Positions 6,600-8,181 of a DNA stretch of 8,181 nucleotides are shown piece by piece. Below the pieces are notes generated by a model. It was not told the DNA's origin. It ran no database searches and saw only the letters and a list, made by a program, of their open reading frames with translations. Numbering within the stretch: position 1 is the first letter of the stretch; each line of letters begins with the position of its first letter. This DNA comes from an uncultured Lachnospiraceae bacterium (GTDB lineage: Bacteria > Bacillota > Clostridia > Lachnospirales > Lachnospiraceae): contig CAMOZD010000039.1 of NCBI GenBank assembly GCA_946630645.1, forward strand, positions 1 through 8,181, written 5' to 3'. Position numbers and translations under genes: made by a program.

Positions 6600-6621
6600 C
6601 TATTTGAGGGAAATCCAGACA
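6516..6621. repeat. 29-bp tandem repeat derived from the 3' end of the DUF6273-like gene
   Basis: Three identical 29-bp units (6516-6544, 6545-6573, 6574-6602) are followed by a 19-bp partial fourth unit (6603-6621) that is the actual gene end, differing at one base. On the minus strand each unit contains the codons V-W-I-S-F-K and TAG, matching the gene's own V-W-I-S-L-K-TAG. The gene's stop codon is inside the unit adjoining it. Each unit can also form a small hairpin, GAAAT-CCAGAC-ATTTC. Perfect identity suggests recent expansion. Confidence 0.95.
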
Positions 6622-7913
6622 GCGGGCTTCAGGGTGAAATTAGTGTCCCTGAGATCGTAGCCTGAATACATGATATTTTTGTTCGTGTAGACGAAACACA
6701 TGGTACCGGCTGTCTGACCTGGTGAGCGGAGCCACCAGCAGGACTTGGTTTCGTGGAGTGAGCTGTTATATTTTCTCACTTCGTCTATACTGAGGAGGAA
6801 GAGCTTGTCTACGGTAGGAGTCCCTCCGGCATCATCGATCGTTTTCTCGATCATGATATCCTGCTCAGCCTTCACGAAAGTCTCGTTCATGAAATCCTCT
6901 GAGAGCCAGTCCCTGGCATCGGAGTTGGACCAGGTAACCTGGGCAGCCAGCTTTCTGGAGCTGATGATAGAGAAGGGGTGGCCGTTGATCGATTCATCCT
7001 TAATCAGGAGGGCCTTTTTCTTGTTCTTGGCCAGAACACGCCAGCTGTAACCGCCGAAATAGGCCAGTTCGCTCAGGGGTGTATCCCTGATGATCTGCTG
7101 TTCAAGGCTGGCCAGCTTGTCTGCGGAATCCTTGTAATTCTCAAGAGCGACAGCATGATAGTCATTGCAGGCGGTTTCAGGATCTGATGAAGCCGCGTCT
7201 CCCGCTGCTCTGTAACGGCACTCAAGATAGTTATCGTAGGCCTTGGGATCCTGATTGCGGCTATAGATATTTTCGAAAGCGGCCCAGGCGCTGGCATTGT
7301 CTCCGATCAGCTTGTTGACATATCCCTGGGCATACTTGAAATATATGGTCCGGTAAAAAGCCAGGAAAGCAAATACAGCCAGAATTACCAGAACGCTCAT
7401 CAGCAGACTTTGCTTTTTCTGTCTGGATTCTGTGCGGGCAGCCAGGCGCTCACATTCATCGGCCTTTTCCTTGGCGTCGGAACACTTGAGGGCAGCCTGG
7501 TAGAGATCCGGAGGCGTATACTTTTCATAGAGCTTATGGCCCTGGGCGTAGTTGTGAATCCGGAGGAAAAGGGTCTGGGCGGAAAAGTAATCATTGGGGG
7601 TCTGGGCCCTGTCCCGGATAGAGCAGGCTTCCTCATAAAGAGCAACCCTTCCGGCCGCTCTGGCAGTACACTTTTTAATCCTCATCTCGTTGATCTGATC
7701 TTTACAGTCAAAATAAGGACGGGACTTTTTCAGGTAGCGAATGGCACGATGGTAGTATTTCTCCTGGTCCTCGTACTGCTTCATATACTGTGCAATCTCT
7801 ATATAGCGCATGGCTGTATTATAGTTTTGCCGGGCCTGTTCCTCCTCTGTCAATTCACCGGTGGTGTCCTGATATTCATATTTAATATCAACCTTGGTAT
7901 CTTTTTTCTTCAT
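6600..7913 (-). CDS. Single-pass membrane protein with helical N-terminus and DUF6273-like C-terminal domain
   Basis: Protein of 437 residues, function unknown. Residues 1-165 are charged and helical, rich in Tyr, Lys, Glu and Ala, resembling degenerate TPR-type helices. A single membrane segment lies at about 169-188 (LLMSVLVILAVFAFLAF). The basic ARTESRQKKQ just before it predicts a cytoplasmic N-terminus and an outside C-terminus. Residues 190-275 are again TPR-like helices (WAAFENIY, AYDNYLECRYRAAGD). From about 281 the sequence resembles DUF6273: WRVLAKNKKKALLI, W328-SNSDARDWL, CWWLRSPG (392-399), and the ending LKPAVWISLK. The start is ATG 7913 with AAAGGA (7927-7922) 8 bases upstream. 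It appears to be a lone gene, convergent with fhs. The 3' end is odd: its last codons and stop are repeated three more times downstream. An envelope-associated role is likely but not shown. Confidence 0.85.
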   Translation of the reverse strand: MKKKDTKVDIKYEYQDTTGELTEEEQARQNYNTAMRYIEIAQYMKQYEDQEKYYHRAIRYLKKSRPYFDCKDQINEMRIKKCTARAAGRVALYEEACSIRDRAQTPNDYFSAQTLFLRIHNYAQGHKLYEKYTPPDLYQAALKCSDAKEKADECERLAARTESRQKKQSLLMSVLVILAVFAFLAFYRTIYFKYAQGYVNKLIGDNASAWAAFENIYSRNQDPKAYDNYLECRYRAAGDAASSDPETACNDYHAVALENYKDSADKLASLEQQIIRDTPLSELAYFGGYSWRVLAKNKKKALLIKDESINGHPFSIISSRKLAAQVTWSNSDARDWLSEDFMNETFVKAEQDIMIEKTIDDAGGTPTVDKLFLLSIDEVRKYNSSLHETKSCWWLRSPGQTAGTMCFVYTNKNIMYSGYDLRDTNFTLKPAVWISLK

Positions 7914-8181
7914 GATAGAGGTCCTTTCTCAATAAGCTTATACTAAATAACTGCCGCTGACCAGTCTGTTATCTGTTCTAAATAGGCAGGTCTATTCTTT
8001 TTGAAAAAGATGTATCGCATAATGATAACATTTTTTTTCAGGAAAGACAAGACATAAGACCTTACTTGAAAGGGAGAAAGAGGACTGGATGGAGTTAGAT
8101 ATTTAGATGCTTTAGGAAAATATGTTAGCTAGCGTAAAATTTTTGTAGGAAAAAGAAATAGAGAACACCACTTTGTGTTAT
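7914..8181. other. Upstream region of the DUF6273-like gene, to the window end
   Basis: AT-rich region with no supported gene. For the minus-strand gene a possible -10 box TATAAG lies at 7942-7937, but no good -35 box sits at the right distance. A near-perfect palindrome TCTTTTT-G-AAAAAGA is at 7996-8010. At the edge, AACAC/GTGTT (8164-8168 with 8175-8179) followed on the minus strand by CTCTATTTCTTTTT could be a terminator of a minus-strand gene beyond the window; the window ends too soon to be sure. Confidence 0.4.

Noticed and set aside
6516..6621. CRISPR array
   Set aside because: The 29-bp units are directly adjacent with no spacers, and they match the end of the neighbouring gene.
7410..7946. 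Plus-strand open frame of 178 codons opposite the DUF6273-like gene
   Set aside because: It is a shadow of the minus-strand gene, which has a better start, ribosome site, domain content and terminator.

Overview
The window (about 8.2 kb, moderate GC) looks like the chromosome of an anaerobic Firmicute, most likely a Lachnospiraceae-type Clostridia. This rests on protein style rather than on any search: a response regulator with a SARP/OmpR-like winged helix, a DUF6273-type membrane protein, a clostridial formate-tetrahydrofolate ligase behind a ZTP riboswitch, strong Shine-Dalgarno sites and intrinsic terminators. I see no insertion sequence, phage gene, CRISPR array, tRNA or rRNA.

Layout, left to right. 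Bases 1-155 are the 3' end of a plus-strand gene whose product ends in six PETTAAPA-type octapeptide repeats; a hairpin terminator follows. A promoter at 427-456 drives an orphan response regulator (518-1306, TTG start). It converges through a shared bidirectional terminator on a minus-strand seven-helix DUF4203-type membrane protein (1375-2091). Then come a promoter, a leader with three 34-bp tandem repeats, and gltX (2553-4007), the glutamyl-tRNA synthetase. A 574-base gap follows that carries a TTGACA promoter, a ZTP (pfl) riboswitch with an unusually long internal linker, and an overlapping terminator. These control fhs (4582-6252). fhs converges, through a long bidirectional hairpin terminator, on a minus-strand membrane protein with an N-terminal helical region, one membrane segment and a C-terminal DUF6273-like domain (6600-7913). 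Its stop codon lies inside a 29-bp tandem array that repeats the last codons of the gene three more times.

How the genes relate. The genes are mostly single transcription units, and nothing suggests one shared pathway. The clearest regulatory logic is at fhs: ZTP accumulates when 10-formyl-tetrahydrofolate is short, and the riboswitch is arranged so that bound ligand should disrupt the terminator and switch on the enzyme that makes 10-formyl-tetrahydrofolate. The most unusual sequence features are the triplicated gene end at 6516-6621, the split riboswitch, and the repeat leader of gltX. No obviously new multi-gene system is present.
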